Below, one piece after another: positions 63,227 to 64,000 of a stretch of 64,000 bases of DNA. A program made the position numbers and the translations under genes. The stretch covers positions 15,022,001-15,086,000 of the forward strand of contig OX621260.1 in the NCBI GenBank assembly GCA_951640165.1, read 5' to 3'. Each line of letters begins with the position of its first letter. Position 1 is the stretch's first letter. The notes beneath the pieces are model-generated. The model did not search any database and was not told the origin of the DNA. It saw only the letters and a list, made by a program, of their open reading frames with translations. This DNA comes from Pseudoips prasinana. Lineage: Eukaryota > Arthropoda > Insecta > Lepidoptera > Nolidae.

Positions 63227-64000
63227 ATATTATCTAATATAGGGGATTTGGAGAATTCTACGTACAAATATCACTTTTAAAGTGGTATAAAGCTTATCGG
63301 TAAAATTTACCGATGTAAAATTTGTAGGCACCAGTTTTAGTCAGCTGGAGTGGTATAGATATCCCGTTTGCTTACTGTACGTCTCATCTAAAACTCAAAC
63401 CATTCTTCTTATTATATTAATAACTCTAAAATGTCTGGGTATTGATGTGAGAACTAAACTTTTATTCTCAGAATGAATTACGAATTTATTCAATTCAGCC
63501 CGGCCCATAGCAACGTGCCGTATTATTAGATGTCGAATGATTTAAGCTTTTATAATTATAACCTTTACAATTAATTTCGTGGTACTCACACAAAAAATTA
63601 TATAACTCGTTCAAAGGTGTCTCTAAAAATAATATTTCGTTTCTGCTAAGTATTATTAAAATATGTAAAATAAAAATAATACCACAGTTAATAAAAACTA
63701 TGATTATATGGGGCCATTCGCTATCGAATTAAAAAATAATTAACATAATTGTTTCACAGACAACACACAGAACGATTTTACGCGTTCTGTGTGTTATACA
63801 TACAAAAACCTGGCAGTCGAATTGAAAACTCCCTCCGTTTTTAGTGTCTGTTAAATACATATTGCTTGTATCGGATTTTCGATTTTCAATATTTGTAGGA
63901 ATCATTATCCATTGCACATGTTTTCCAACACAAAAACCATATTGCAATTGACCTGTATGTAAACTAAGTTGCCACAGACAAATACATAAACACACTTGGG
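63227..64000. other. No gene recognised; hairpin at 63762-63795
   Basis: AACACACAGAACG pairs perfectly with CGTTCTGTGTGTT across 8 bases. A minus frame of 88 codons spans it and has no known motif. The rest is AT-rich. Confidence 0.4.

Noticed and set aside
63729..63995. 88-codon minus frame near the window end
   Set aside because: Spans a perfect hairpin, has no known motif and no splice evidence.
1..64000. LTR retrotransposon or endogenous virus
   Set aside because: No paired long terminal repeats, primer-binding site, or gag, protease or integrase motifs were found.

Overview
The window looks like AT-rich nuclear DNA of a moth or butterfly, from a transposon-dense intergenic and intronic region. 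The evidence is the repeat content. There are many 5'-truncated LINE retrotransposons (CR1-like, RTE and Jockey-superfamily types), tRNA-derived SINEs with clear B-box motifs, Helitrons ending in a GC hairpin plus CTAG, a mariner transposase piece, TA- and TTA-flanked MITEs, and scattered exons with canonical GT-AG splice sites. There are no bacterial-style operons. Assignment to Lepidoptera rests on recognising repeat types, not on a database search.

Layout. 0.2-4.5 kb holds decayed CR1-like LINE copies, one carrying a 645-bp retroposed insertion. 4.6-5.6 kb is an internally deleted TA-flanked DNA transposon. 6.1-14.2 kb carries the best host-gene signal: two adjacent plus-strand three-exon genes with the same intron phases and related transmembrane exons. 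They are separated by a roughly 1.1-kb tandem array grown from the end of the first gene, and the last two exons of the second gene sit between arms of a composite inverted repeat. 15.8-29 kb is SINEs, Helitrons and a nearly full-length but decayed CR1-like LINE with ORF1 and ORF2 (17.7-22.1 kb). 29.4-34.4 kb is a plus-strand LINE split by a minus-strand LINE, itself split by a 950-bp TTA-flanked element. 36-41 kb has a minisatellite, a mariner remnant and LINE tails. 41.2-47.7 kb has the youngest elements: an RTE LINE with an open frame apart from one insertion, and head-to-head with it a nearly intact Jockey-type LINE, separated by a 20-base C tract. 48-55 kb is MITEs, SINEs, Helitrons, large foldbacks and LINE tails. 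57.0-58.7 kb is a frameshifted cysteine-rich gene of a conserved arthropod type that may be transposon-derived. 60.0-60.6 kb is a 109/110-bp satellite with all three forward frames open. The rest is SINEs, MITEs, Helitrons and palindromes.

How it works together. Most coding sequence belongs to mobile elements: APE-type endonuclease plus reverse transcriptase proteins that copy their own RNA, and SINEs and other non-autonomous retroposons that probably borrow that machinery. DNA transposons and Helitrons are present only as non-autonomous or broken copies. Nested insertions with readable target-site duplications give relative ages. The two small membrane-protein genes at 6-14 kb are the most likely host genes and the best candidates for something undescribed. 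All intron-exon models here are inferred from splice signals, phase and similarity between the two genes, without transcript evidence.
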